Source: Thermomonas alba (lineage in GTDB: Bacteria > Pseudomonadota > Gammaproteobacteria > Xanthomonadales > Xanthomonadaceae). From it: DNA of 64,000 nt. The notes beneath the pieces were generated by a model. That model saw only the letters and a program-made list of their open reading frames with translations, was not told the origin of the DNA and searched no databases. The position numbers and the translations under genes were made by a program. Below, piece after piece: positions 27,363 through 36,260 of the stretch. Positions within the stretch are counted from its first letter, which is position 1, and each line of letters starts with the position of its first letter. The stretch spans positions 434,001-498,000 of the forward strand of contig NZ_JAJOZU010000002.1 in assembly GCF_022419205.1 (NCBI RefSeq). The letters are read 5' to 3'.

Positions 27363-28811
27363 TCAGTGCCCGCGCTGCGCGGCCAGGCGGTCGAGGTCGA
27401 TGCCCTGCGCGCGCAGCGCCCGCGCAGTGCGCAGCGCGTAGAACGCAAGGTAGGCGAAGCAGGCCACCCCGACCCAGAAGCTGGCGTGCACGCCCACCGC
27501 ATCGGCCAGCGCCCCCTGCGCCCAGCTCACCAGCCCGCCGCCCATGATCATCATGATCAGCAGGCTGCTGCCCTGGTTGGTGTGGCGGCCCAGGCCGGTG
27601 ATCGCCAGCGCGAAGATGCACGGCCACATCGTGCTGCAGAACAGGCCCACGCTGATGAAGGCGAAGATGCTGATCTTGCCCGTCGTGGCCATGCCGACCA
27701 GCAGGGCGGCGATCCCGCACAGCGCGAAGTACAGCAGCATCCGCGCCGGGTTGCCGCGGCTGAGCAGGGTGGCCGCGATCATCACCACGATCACCCCGGC
27801 ATAGCCGAAGAACTGCGAGACGTCGTGGCGGGCGATCGCGTTCACCGCCAGGTACACCCCAAACGCGAGGAACGGCAGCACCAGCGTGAGCAGCCGGCGC
27901 GCAGTCGCGCCGACCTCGAACGCACCGGCCGCGCCGGTCCAGCGGCCGATCATCAGGCTGGCCCAGTACAGCGACACATAGGGGGCCAGGCGGTGGGTCT
28001 GGATGCCTAGCCCTTCGTGCAGATAGGCCGGCAGGTTGCTGATGGTGGAGACTTCCACGCCGACGTACACGAAGATCGCCAGCATCCCCAGCGCCAGCTG
28101 CGGATACGCGAAGGCCGAGCCGCGATCCGCGGGCGGCGCGGCGGCAACGGCTTCCTCGCGCGCCAGCGCGTCCAGGTCGATGTGGTCGGGCACGGCCGAT
28201 AGCCACAGCAGCAGCGCCACCAGTACGAACGCCGCGCCCAGCACCAGATACGGGACCTTGACGCTCTCGATGCTGGCCACGTCGTTGTTGGCGGTCACGC
28301 TGCCGAAGATCGCCAGGCTCACCAGCAGCGGCCCGACCGTGGTGCCGAGGTTGTTGATGCCGCCGGCCAGGGTCAGCCGCTGCGCGCCGGTCGCCGGGTT
28401 GCCCATCACGATCGCCAGCGGGTTGGCGGCGATCTGCTGCAGCGCGAAGCCCAGTCCGACGATGAACAGCCCCGACAGCATCAGCGCGAACGAGCCGCTG
28501 TTGGCGGCCGGGTAGAACAGCAGGGTGCCCGCCGCGGAGAGCAGCAGCCCGAGGACGATGCCGCGGCGGTAGCCGATCCGCTGCAGCAGGTCGCCTCCGC
28601 TGGCGCGCGAAACGCCGGAATAGAGCAGCGCGCCCACCGTATAGGCCACGTAGAACGAGACGGATACCAGCTGGCTCTGCGCCTGGCTGAGCGCGAACGC
28701 CTTCTTGAACACTGGGATCAGGATGTCATTGCTGGCGGCGATGAAGCCCCAGAAGAAGAACACGGTGATGAGGACGCCGAACTGCGCCCATCGGGTCTGC
28801 GGCTGTGCCAT
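27363..28811 (-). CDS. FucP-family MFS sugar transporter
   Basis: The 482-residue protein has 12 membrane segments and the FucP/GluP subfamily features: VFFFWGFIAASNDILIPVFK in TM1, QQIAANPLAIVMGNP with LTLAGGINNLGTTVGPL in the first half, and FVYVGVEVSTISNLPAYL in the second. Members import fucose, glucose, galactose or N-acetylglucosamine by proton symport. No sugar-catabolic gene is adjacent, so substrate is open. The third five-hairpin repeat lies upstream between this gene and divergent uvrD. Confidence 0.88.
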   Translation of the reverse strand: MAQPQTRWAQFGVLITVFFFWGFIAASNDILIPVFKKAFALSQAQSQLVSVSFYVAYTVGALLYSGVSRASGGDLLQRIGYRRGIVLGLLLSAAGTLLFYPAANSGSFALMLSGLFIVGLGFALQQIAANPLAIVMGNPATGAQRLTLAGGINNLGTTVGPLLVSLAIFGSVTANNDVASIESVKVPYLVLGAAFVLVALLLWLSAVPDHIDLDALAREEAVAAAPPADRGSAFAYPQLALGMLAIFVYVGVEVSTISNLPAYLHEGLGIQTHRLAPYVSLYWASLMIGRWTGAAGAFEVGATARRLLTLVLPFLAFGVYLAVNAIARHDVSQFFGYAGVIVVMIAATLLSRGNPARMLLYFALCGIAALLVGMATTGKISIFAFISVGLFCSTMWPCIFALAITGLGRHTNQGSSLLIMMIMGGGLVSWAQGALADAVGVHASFWVGVACFAYLAFYALRTARALRAQGIDLDRLAAQRGH

Positions 28812-28934
28812 GGTGCCCCGCCGGTTGCGTATGGTCGTTTGAAGGGCGCCGCTCGCGGCGCGCTTGCCTACCGGCAGTACAGCAGCCGCGGCGGTCGCCT
28901 GTATAGGCCCATCAGGGGGACTGCAAACGATTTC

Positions 28935-29086
28935 CCAGGGTAAGGTCTGCCCTACGGGCGTTGTCAGCCTATGTCGAGTCCAGTACCAGCCGGGACTCGG
29001 CGCACACGCATCCATCACTCGTGTGATTGATGCGTGGCCAGCCCTCCATGCCGGCGGAAACCTGATGTGATCGGAGGTTCCCCAGG
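28935..29086 (+). repeat. Five-hairpin dispersed repeat, copy 3
   Basis: This ~152-bp copy is in the 376-bp gap between the divergent transporter gene and uvrD. CCCAGG is directly repeated at its ends (28934-28939 and 29081-29086), consistent with a target-site duplication. The first hairpin is replaced by a short GCCC-TAC-GGGC stem; the second, third and fifth are retained with scattered changes, and the fourth is weakened. This copy is the most diverged and so probably the oldest. Apart from the repeat and the uvrD promoter I see nothing gene-like in this gap. Confidence 0.8.
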
Positions 29087-29174
29087 CAAGCCGTCGCGCC
29101 AAGACGAACAGTTCCGGCAGCCGCGAGTTGTGGAAATCGCGGGAGAGCAGTGGGGCGCGGGCGGAGCGCGCGGT

Positions 29175-29180
29175 TAGAAT
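29175..29180 (+). promoter_or_regulatory. Candidate -10 element of leaderless uvrD
   Basis: TAGAAT ends 7 nt before the uvrD ATG at 29188; no ribosome-binding site fits. Confidence 0.5.
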
Positions 29181-29187
29181 CCGTGCG

Positions 29188-31389
29188 ATGGATGTCTCCC
29201 ACCTCCTCGACGGGCTGAACCCGGCCCAGCGCGAGGCCGTTTCCGCCGCGCCCGGCCACTATCTCGTGCTGGCGGGCGCCGGCTCCGGCAAGACCCGCGT
29301 GCTCACCCACCGCATCGCCTGGCTGCACGAGGTATTCGGGGTGCCGCTGCACGGCATCCTCGCGGTGACCTTCACCAACAAGGCCGCCGGCGAAATGCGC
29401 GCGCGCATCGCCGCGCAGCTGGGCGGCGAGGTGCGCGGCGCCTGGATCGGCACCTTCCACGGCTTGGCCCACCGCCTGCTGCGCCTGCACTGGCAGGAAG
29501 CGAAGCTGCCCGAAGGTTTCCAGGTGCTGGACAGCGACGACCAGCTGCGCCTGGTCAAGCGCGTGGCGCAGCAGCTGGAGCTGGACGAGGGCCGGTTCCC
29601 GCCGCGCCAGATCGCGTGGTGGATCAACGCGCAGAAGGACGAAGGCCGCCGCCCGCAGCACATCCAGCCGGCGGCGAACGATCCGTGGAACGACGCCCTG
29701 CTGCGCGCCTACGCCGCCTACCAGGAACGCTGCGAGCGCGCCGGGCTGGTGGACTTCGCCGAGCTGCTGCTGCGCGCGCACGAGCTGCTGCGCGAGCATC
29801 CGGCGCTGCTGGCGCACTACCGCCACCGCTTCGGTCAGATCCTGGTGGACGAGTTCCAGGACACCAACGCCATCCAGTACGGTTTCGTGCGCCTGCTGGC
29901 CGGCAGCGGTACTGAAGAAAGCTGCGGGCAGGTGTTCGTGGTCGGCGACGATGATCAGGCCATCTACGGTTGGCGCGGCGCCAAGGTGGAGAATATGCAG
30001 CGCTTCCTGCGGGATTTTCCCGGCGTGCAGACCATTCGGCTGGAGCAGAACTACCGCTCCACCAGCAACATCCTCAACGCGGCCAACGCGGTGATCGCCC
30101 ACAACGAGGACCGCCTCGGCAAGAAGCTGTGGACCGAGGCGGGCGAGGGCGAGCCGATCGACCTGTACGCCGCCTACAACGAGATGGACGAGGCCGCCTA
30201 CGTGGTGGAGCGGATCGCGCAGTGGGTACAGGGCGGCGGTAGCTGGGGCGACGCTGCCATCCTCTACCGTAGCAACGCGCAGTCGCGCGTGTTCGAAGAA
30301 GAACTGCTGAAGCGGCAGATCCCGTACCGCGTCTACGGCGGCATGCGCTTCTTCGAGCGCGCCGAGATCAAGGACGCCCTGGCCTACCTGCGCCTGCTGG
30401 CCAACCGCGACGACGACGCCGCGTTCGAGCGCGCGGTCAACACGCCCGCCCGCGGCATCGGCGAGCGCACCCTGGACGAGATCCGCCGCGCCGCGCGCGA
30501 ACATCGCGAGTCGCTGTGGCGGGCCGCGCGCCGGCTGTGCGAGCACGCCACGCTGGCGGCGCGCGCGCGCAACGCGGTGGCGGGCTTCCTGCAGCTGGTC
30601 GATGCGCTGGCCGGCGAAACCGCCTTGATGCCGCTGGCGGAGAAAATCGACCACGTGCTGGCGCGCTCCGGATTGCGCGTGCATTACGAGAACGAATCGC
30701 GCGGCCAGCAGGATTCGCGTACCGACAACCTCGACGAACTGGTCTCGGTGGCCTCGCGCTTCGCGCCGGGTGATGAGGAAGACGCCGCGTCGATGCCGGA
30801 GCTGGTCGCCTTCCTCGCCTATGCGGCGCTGGAGGCCGGCGAAGGCCAGGCGCAGGCCGGCGAGGACGGCGTGCAGCTGATGACGCTGCACAGCGCCAAG
30901 GGCCTGGAGTTCCCGCTGGTGTTCCTGGTCGGGCTGGAGGAGGGGCTGTTCCCCAATCTGCGCTCGGCCGAGGAGCCGGGCCGCATGGCCGAGGAGCGCC
31001 GGCTGGCGTACGTGGGCATCACCCGCGCGCGCCAGCAGCTGGTGCTCTGCCACGCCGAGCGCCGGCGCATCCATGGCAGCGACCTGTACGGACTGCCGTC
31101 GCGCTTCCTGCGGGAGATCCCCAAGACCCTGCTGCGCGAGATCCGCCCGAAGCCGCAGCCGGCATTCGGCATGCGCGATGCGGCCGCCGCGTTGCGTCGC
31201 GAGACCGGCCGCGCCGCGCTGGAAGCACCACCGATCCGGCTGGGTGCGCGCGTCCGCCACCCGACCTTCGGCGCCGGTGTCGTCACCGACGCGGAGGGCA
31301 GCGGCGCGCACGCGCGGGTGCAGGTGAACTTCGACGACGTGGGCAGCAAATGGCTGGTGCTGGCCTACGCCAATCTCACGCTCGCCTGA
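29188..31389 (+). CDS. uvrD: DNA helicase II, UvrD
   Basis: The 733-residue superfamily 1A helicase has Walker A GAGSGKT, motif Ia AVTFTNKAAGEMR, motif Ib GTFHGLAHRLLR, Walker B VDEFQDTN, motif III GDDDQAIYGWRGA, motif IV EQNYRST, motif V LMTLHSAKGLEF and motif VI YVGITRARQ. The C-terminal GARVRHPTFGAGVV is the Tudor-like RNA-polymerase-binding domain of UvrD, which distinguishes it from Rep. It unwinds DNA in nucleotide excision and mismatch repair. The ATG at 29188 matches the family N-terminus LLDGLNPAQREAV. Confidence 0.96.
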   Translation: MDVSHLLDGLNPAQREAVSAAPGHYLVLAGAGSGKTRVLTHRIAWLHEVFGVPLHGILAVTFTNKAAGEMRARIAAQLGGEVRGAWIGTFHGLAHRLLRLHWQEAKLPEGFQVLDSDDQLRLVKRVAQQLELDEGRFPPRQIAWWINAQKDEGRRPQHIQPAANDPWNDALLRAYAAYQERCERAGLVDFAELLLRAHELLREHPALLAHYRHRFGQILVDEFQDTNAIQYGFVRLLAGSGTEESCGQVFVVGDDDQAIYGWRGAKVENMQRFLRDFPGVQTIRLEQNYRSTSNILNAANAVIAHNEDRLGKKLWTEAGEGEPIDLYAAYNEMDEAAYVVERIAQWVQGGGSWGDAAILYRSNAQSRVFEEELLKRQIPYRVYGGMRFFERAEIKDALAYLRLLANRDDDAAFERAVNTPARGIGERTLDEIRRAAREHRESLWRAARRLCEHATLAARARNAVAGFLQLVDALAGETALMPLAEKIDHVLARSGLRVHYENESRGQQDSRTDNLDELVSVASRFAPGDEEDAASMPELVAFLAYAALEAGEGQAQAGEDGVQLMTLHSAKGLEFPLVFLVGLEEGLFPNLRSAEEPGRMAEERRLAYVGITRARQQLVLCHAERRRIHGSDLYGLPSRFLREIPKTLLREIRPKPQPAFGMRDAAAALRRETGRAALEAPPIRLGARVRHPTFGAGVVTDAEGSGAHARVQVNFDDVGSKWLVLAYANLTLA

Positions 31390-31429
31390 ACCCAGGCGCC
31401 GGGCCAGGCCGCGGGCGGGCGTGCGCAGT

Positions 31430-31879
31430 TCAGGGGAACTGCTGCGCGTCGGACGCCTCCAGGCAAGCCAGGCACCACCAGCGCCAGACATCCTCGTGGG
31501 GCGGGTATGGCAACTCGACTTCCACGGCGATCAGCCTGACATCGTTGGCATCATCTTCCGGGCGCCCACACTCTGCGCAGATCGGGTCGTAGTCATTGGT
31601 GACATCGCTGCGCGGATCGTCGTACCAGCGGTACGGGCCTGCGGTCGCGTGTGCCTTTGACCACGGCGAAGGCGTCGCCGGTTCGGGCCGGTGTCCGAAT
31701 GCAGCGGTGGCCGCCTCCGGACACTCCACGCGTATGCCGCAGGTGTCGCAGAACTGGGTCGGCCGCGCGTAGCCCGGAAATCGGCGCGCGCAGGCGCGCG
31801 CGACTGCGCGCACGCGGCCGCAGGGACAATGGCGCTGCGCGGTGTGGAGGTAGGCAATGGAAGGAGGCTTGGCTGGCAT
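31430..31879 (-). CDS. Cysteine-rich (zinc-ribbon-like) protein, unknown function
   Basis: The 149-residue protein starts MPAKPPSIAYLHTAQRHCPC. It has four cysteine pairs: HCPCG, FCDTCGIR, ICAECG and WWCLAC, two or three of them CxxC, as in zinc ribbons. The middle holds aromatic and proline-rich text (YRWYDDPRSDVTNDYD). A GGAG site 6 nt before this ATG makes it preferable to the one two codons upstream. It converges on uvrD. I recognise no named family; a nucleic-acid-binding or structural zinc role is possible but not shown. Confidence 0.6.
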   Translation of the reverse strand: MPAKPPSIAYLHTAQRHCPCGRVRAVARACARRFPGYARPTQFCDTCGIRVECPEAATAAFGHRPEPATPSPWSKAHATAGPYRWYDDPRSDVTNDYDPICAECGRPEDDANDVRLIAVEVELPYPPHEDVWRWWCLACLEASDAQQFP

Positions 31880-32022
31880 GGACATCTCCGCAGTGCTTCC
31901 GTGGCAGCAGCGGCGGAAAGCGGGATCGGCAGGTTCCCGGCATGAGCGCCGCGCCGGGAGATGCCGCGATGACACGGCGGGTGGCCGAATCAGCGCCTGC
32001 TCTTCCAGCATACCGAAATCAG

Positions 32023-32091
32023 GCAAAAACCAAAGCGCAGGCGCACGGGACGTGCAAGTTCAAAACCGGCATCACCTGTCGCCTGCGCGCG
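32023..32091 (-). terminator. Long-stem hairpin with U-tract after the DUF2782 lipoprotein gene
   Basis: GCGCAGGCG pairs with CGCCTGCGC at the two ends of a ~56-nt segment that also contains a GCACG/CGTGC hairpin. On the minus strand the stem is followed by TTTGGTTTTTGCC. It may terminate the lipoprotein transcript. The remainder of the gap from 31880 to 32121 holds nothing gene-like. Confidence 0.45.
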
Positions 32092-32121
32092 GCCAGCGCT
32101 GCGCGGCGTGTCAGCCGGCGC

Positions 32122-32403
32122 TCACCAGCTGAACAGCTTGTAGTAGGTCATCGGGCCGCCGCGGTTGTCGCGCTCGTCGACGATGCCATCGCCGTTGCGG
32201 TCGTAGATGTAGTAGGTCGGCCCGCGCAGCGGCACCACCTTGACCATGACCAGGCGGCCGCCGTTGCGGTATTCGGTGATGACATCGCCATTGGGCGCGG
32301 TATAGGTGGCGGGCGTGGCGCTGCGCGCGAGCATGTCCTCCGGCGGCACCGTGGTGCAGGCGGACAGGGCGAGCAGGAGGGCGGTGGTCAGGGCGCGGCG
32401 CAT
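32122..32403 (-). CDS. DUF2782-like lipoprotein with an EF-hand-type loop
   Basis: The 93-residue precursor has a lipoprotein signal ending LLALSACTT (lipobox L-S-A-C, lipidated Cys at ~16). The body resembles DUF2782 (VITEYRNGGRLVMVKVVPLRGPTYYIYD). It is followed by DRNGDGIVDERD, with Asp/Asn/Asp at positions 1, 3 and 5 and Gly at 6 of a calcium-binding EF-hand loop. It lies downstream of acnD on the same strand after 141 nt that contain a GC hairpin (32515-32534) without a U-tract. Function unknown. Confidence 0.75.
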   Translation of the reverse strand: MRRALTTALLLALSACTTVPPEDMLARSATPATYTAPNGDVITEYRNGGRLVMVKVVPLRGPTYYIYDRNGDGIVDERDNRGGPMTYYKLFSW

Positions 32404-32544
32404 GGCGGAGTCCTCGGCGGCGATGCCTGCAGTATGCGCGATGGCGCGTGCGCCTGTCGCGGGCGCAAGGTGCGCGTCTGCGTCCCGCCGGCTCGCCACC
32501 GGCACGCAGCGGGCGCCGCCGCGGATGCGGCGGCGGGCCGGTCC

Positions 32545-35175
32545 TCAGTGCGCGGCGTTGGCCTCCAGAAAGTCCTGCGCGAACCGCTGCAGCACGCCGC
32601 CGGCCTGGTAGATCGCCACTTCCTCGGCGGTGTCCAGGCGGCAGGTGACCGGGACTTCGATCCGCTGGCCATCCTTGCGCAGGATCACCAGGGTCAGGGT
32701 CGCGCCCGGCGCCGGCTGGCCTTCGACGGCGAACACCTCGCTGCCGTCGATGCCCAGCGTCAGGCGGGTGGTGCCCGGCTGGAACTGCAGCGGGAGCACG
32801 CCCATGCCGATCAGGTTGGTGCGATGGATGCGTTCGAAGCCCTCGGCCACGACCGCCTCCACCCCGGCCAGGCGCACGCCCTTGGCTGCCCAGTCGCGCG
32901 AGCTGCCCTGGCCGTAGTCCTTGCCGGCGATCACGATCAACGGCTGGCGGCGCGCGATGTAGGTCTCGATCGCTTCCCACATGCGCATCACCGTGCCCTC
33001 CGGCTCCAGCCGCGTCAGCGAGCCCTGGCGGATGCTGCCGTCGGGATTGCGCGCCATTTCGTTGAGCAGCTTGGGGTTGGCGAACGTGGCGCGCATCGCG
33101 GTTAGGTGGTCGCCGCGATGGGTGGCGTAGGAGTTGAAGTCCTCCTCCGGCAGACCCATGCGCGCCAGATATTCGCCGGCCGCGCTGTCGGGCAGGATCG
33201 CGTTGCTGGGCGAGAGATGGTCGGTGGTGATGTTGTCGCCCAGCACCGCCAGCGCGCGCATCCCGCGCAGGGTGCGCGGGTAGGCCGCCAGCGCGCCCAC
33301 GCCCTCGCGGTCCCAGTACGGCGGGCGGCGGATGTAGGTGCTCTGCGGGCGCCAGGCGTACAGCGGCGCGGCGCGTTCGGTCTGCGCGCGCGGCGCGAAC
33401 ATCGGCCCGTACACCGCGCGGAACTGCTCCGGCTTCACGCTGGCCTGCACCACCGCGTCGATCTCTTCATCGCTCGGCCAGATGTCCTTCAGCCGCACCG
33501 GCCGGCCTTCGGCATCGGTGCCGAGCACGTCGCGCTCGATGTCGAAGCGGATGGTGCCGGCGAGCGCATAGGCGATCACCAGCGGCGGGCTGGCCAGGAA
33601 CGCCTGCTTGGCATAGGGGTGGATGCGGCCGTCGAAGTTGCGGTTGCCCGACAGCACCGCCACCGCGTACAGGTCGCGGTCGATGATCTCCTGCTGGATC
33701 GCAGGATCCAGCGCGCCGCTCATGCCGTTGCAGGTGGTGCAGGCGAAGCCGACGATGCCGAAGCCGAGCTGCTCCAGCGCCGGCAGCAGGCCGGCGTCCT
33801 TCAGGTAGGCCTCCACCACCCGCGAGCCCGGGGCCAGCGAGGTCTTCACCCACGGCTTGCGGGCGAGGCCGCGGGCGACGGCATTGCGCGCCAGCAGCCC
33901 GGCGGCGATCACGTTGCGCGGATTGCTGGTATTGGTGCAGCTGGTAATGGCGGCGATGATCACCGCGCCATCCGGCAGCCGGCCTGCGGCCTCGTCGGCG
34001 CGCGCGGCAGCCAGCTTGCCCGCATCGGCGATCCCGCGTTCGGCCAGCGCCGTCACCGGCAGCTTGCGGTGCGGGTTGGACGGACCGGCCAGGGTGCGTT
34101 CCACCGTGGACAGATCGAAATGCAGGGTGCGCTCGTACTGCGCGTGCGTCAGATCGTCGGCCCACAGGCCCAGGGTCTTGGCATAGCGCTCGACCAGGGC
34201 CACCTGGGCATCGCTGCGGCCGGTCAGGCGCAGGTAGTCCAGGGTGTTGTCGTCGATGAAGAACAGCGCCGCGGTCGCGCCGTACTCGGGCGCCATGTTG
34301 CTGATGGTGGCGCGGTCGCCGATGCTCAGCGCCGCCGCGCCGGCGCCGCGGAACTCCAGGTAGGCGCCGACCACCTTCTCCTTGCGCAGGAACTCGGTCA
34401 GCGTGAGCACGATGTCGGTGGCGGTGATGCCGGGGCCGGGGCGGCCGCTGAGTTCCACCGCCACGATCTCGGGCAGGCGCATCATCGAGGCGCGGCCCAG
34501 CATCACGCTCTCCGCCTCCAGCCCGCCGACACCGACGGCGATCACGCCCAGCGCGTCCACGTGCGGGGTGTGCGAGTCGGTGCCGACGCAAGTGTCCGGA
34601 AAGGCCACGCCGTCGCGGGCATCGATCACCGGCGACATCTTTTCCAGGTTGATCTGATGCATGATGCCGTTGCCGGCTGGGATCACGTCCACGTTGTCGA
34701 ATGCGCGCCGGCACCACTCGATGAAATCGAAGCGGTCGGCGTTGCGGCGGTCCTCGATCGCGCGGTTCTTGGCGAATGCCTGCGGGTCGAAGCCCGGCGC
34801 CTCCACCGCCAGCGAGTGGTCCACGATCAGCTGCACCGGCACCACCGGATTCACCCGCGCCGGGTCGCCGCCAGCCGCGGCGATCGCCTCGCGCAGGCCG
34901 GCCAGGTCCACCAGCGCGGTCAGGCCGAGGATGTCGTGGCAGACCACGCGGCCGGGGAACCACGGGAAATCGAGATCGCGGCGGCGTTCGATCAGCTGGC
35001 GCAGATAGGCCTCGATGTGGGCCGGCTCGGCCCGGCGCACGATGTTTTCGGCATGCACCCGCGCGGTGTACGGCAGCCTTGCCCAGGCGCCCGGCTGCAG
35101 CGCCTCCACCGCCTCGCGGGCGTCGAAATAGTCGAAGGCGGTGCCGGGCAGGGGCTTGCGGTAGCTGGTGTTCAT
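32545..35175 (-). CDS. acnD: Fe/S-dependent 2-methylisocitrate dehydratase, AcnD type
   Basis: The 876-residue aconitase-superfamily enzyme has the N-terminus MNTSYRKPLPGTAFDYFDAR, which I associate with AcnD rather than AcnA. Iron-sulfur cysteines lie in AITSCTNTSNPRNV and FACTTCNGMSG. Substrate-binding segments include DSHTPHVDALGVIAVGVGG and the swivelling C-domain VIAGKDYGQGSSRDWAAKG. AcnD dehydrates 2-methylcitrate in propionate catabolism and normally works with PrpF, neither of which nor prpB/prpC is nearby. The start could also be the preceding ATG (35176-35178). Divergent from dusA. Confidence 0.82.
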   Translation of the reverse strand: MNTSYRKPLPGTAFDYFDAREAVEALQPGAWARLPYTARVHAENIVRRAEPAHIEAYLRQLIERRRDLDFPWFPGRVVCHDILGLTALVDLAGLREAIAAAGGDPARVNPVVPVQLIVDHSLAVEAPGFDPQAFAKNRAIEDRRNADRFDFIEWCRRAFDNVDVIPAGNGIMHQINLEKMSPVIDARDGVAFPDTCVGTDSHTPHVDALGVIAVGVGGLEAESVMLGRASMMRLPEIVAVELSGRPGPGITATDIVLTLTEFLRKEKVVGAYLEFRGAGAAALSIGDRATISNMAPEYGATAALFFIDDNTLDYLRLTGRSDAQVALVERYAKTLGLWADDLTHAQYERTLHFDLSTVERTLAGPSNPHRKLPVTALAERGIADAGKLAAARADEAAGRLPDGAVIIAAITSCTNTSNPRNVIAAGLLARNAVARGLARKPWVKTSLAPGSRVVEAYLKDAGLLPALEQLGFGIVGFACTTCNGMSGALDPAIQQEIIDRDLYAVAVLSGNRNFDGRIHPYAKQAFLASPPLVIAYALAGTIRFDIERDVLGTDAEGRPVRLKDIWPSDEEIDAVVQASVKPEQFRAVYGPMFAPRAQTERAAPLYAWRPQSTYIRRPPYWDREGVGALAAYPRTLRGMRALAVLGDNITTDHLSPSNAILPDSAAGEYLARMGLPEEDFNSYATHRGDHLTAMRATFANPKLLNEMARNPDGSIRQGSLTRLEPEGTVMRMWEAIETYIARRQPLIVIAGKDYGQGSSRDWAAKGVRLAGVEAVVAEGFERIHRTNLIGMGVLPLQFQPGTTRLTLGIDGSEVFAVEGQPAPGATLTLVILRKDGQRIEVPVTCRLDTAEEVAIYQAGGVLQRFAQDFLEANAAH

Positions 35176-35244
35176 CATGACGGGAACCGGATCTGGAACC
35201 GAACGGCTATTCTCGCCCATCGCGGCCGCTTCCGCCCCAGCCCG

Positions 35245-35250
35245 TACAAT
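35245..35250 (+). promoter_or_regulatory. Candidate -10 element of dusA
   Basis: TACAAT ends 8 nt before the dusA ATG at 35259; no ribosome-binding site fits, suggesting a leaderless or near-leaderless mRNA. Confidence 0.5.
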
Positions 35251-35258
35251 GCGCCGCC

Positions 35259-36260
35259 ATGTCTGCCGCGCCCGCCATCCCCGTCGATCAGTTGCGCCTG
35301 TCCGTCGCCCCGATGATGGACTGGACCGACACCCATTGCCGCGCCTTCCACCGCGTGCTGGCGCCGCATGCGCGGCTGTATACCGAAATGGTGCATGCCA
35401 ATGCGGTGATCCACGGCGACCGCGCGCGGTTGCTGGCGATGGATGCGAGTGAACATCCGGTGGCGTTGCAGCTGGGCGGCAGCGAGCCTGAGCTGCTGGC
35501 GCAGGCGGCGCGGATTGCCGCCGAGGCGGGGTTCGACGAGATCAATCTCAACTGCGGCTGCCCGTCCGACCGCGTACAGGCCGGGCGCTTCGGCGCCTGC
35601 CTGATGCGCGAGCCGGCGCTGGTGGCGGAGAGCGTGGCGGCGATGATCGCTGCCGTACCGGGCGTGCCGGTGACGGTCAAATGCAGGCTCGGCGTGGATG
35701 ACGACCACGAATGGGAGCGCTTTCTCGGCTTCATCGACACCGTCGCCGCGGCCGGCTGCCAAACGTTCATCGTGCATGCGCGCAACGCCTGGCTGCAGGG
35801 CCTATCGCCCAAGGAGAATCGCGAGGTGCCGCCGCTGCGCTACGACTGGGCCTACCGGCTCAAGCGCGAGCGGCCGGCGCTGCAGGTGGTGGTGAACGGC
35901 GGCATCGCGGATGCGGCGGAGGCGACCGCGCACCTCGCCCACGTCGATGGCGCGATGCTCGGCCGCGCCGCCTACCACACGCCCTACCTGCTGCATGAGC
36001 TCGACGCGCAGTGGTTTGGCGGCCTCCGGCGCACGCGCGCCGAGCTGCTGCGCGCCTATCGACCCTACGTGGAAGCGCAGCTCGCGCAGGGCGTGTTCCT
36101 CAAGCACATCGTCCGCCACGTGCTCGGCCTGTTCGCCGGCCAGCCGGGCGGGCGCGCGTTCCGGCAGGTGCTCAGCGAAGGCGCGCACAAGCCGGGCGCC
36201 GGCTGGGCGCTGGTCGAGCAGGCGTTGGCCCTCACCGGGCGCGGGGCGCAGGCGGCATGA
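35259..36260 (+). CDS. dusA: tRNA-dihydrouridine(20/20a) synthase
   Basis: The 333-residue FMN-dependent TIM-barrel enzyme has LSVAPMMDWTDTHCRAFHR, the catalytic Cys in INLNCGCPSDRVQAGRFGAC, VTVKCRLGVDD, FIVHARNAWLQGLSPKENR and VVNGGI. These features, including the KENRE loop, mark the DusA subfamily, which reduces U20/U20a in the tRNA D-loop. The stop overlaps the next gene's start (ATGA, 36257-36260). Confidence 0.95.
   Translation: MSAAPAIPVDQLRLSVAPMMDWTDTHCRAFHRVLAPHARLYTEMVHANAVIHGDRARLLAMDASEHPVALQLGGSEPELLAQAARIAAEAGFDEINLNCGCPSDRVQAGRFGACLMREPALVAESVAAMIAAVPGVPVTVKCRLGVDDDHEWERFLGFIDTVAAAGCQTFIVHARNAWLQGLSPKENREVPPLRYDWAYRLKRERPALQVVVNGGIADAAEATAHLAHVDGAMLGRAAYHTPYLLHELDAQWFGGLRRTRAELLRAYRPYVEAQLAQGVFLKHIVRHVLGLFAGQPGGRAFRQVLSEGAHKPGAGWALVEQALALTGRGAQAA

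Noticed and set aside
28969-31491. An 840-codon minus-strand open frame opposite uvrD
   Set aside because: It mirrors uvrD in a GC-rich genome, has low-complexity His/Gln/Ala composition and no domain; uvrD on the plus strand has every helicase motif.
32515-32534. GC hairpin after acnD as a terminator
   Set aside because: The 8-bp stem lacks a U-tract on either strand, so it is mentioned only as a hairpin.
33106-35316. A 736-codon plus-strand open frame opposite acnD
   Set aside because: It is the antisense shadow of acnD, with no recognisable domain and His/Arg/Gln-rich text typical of such frames.
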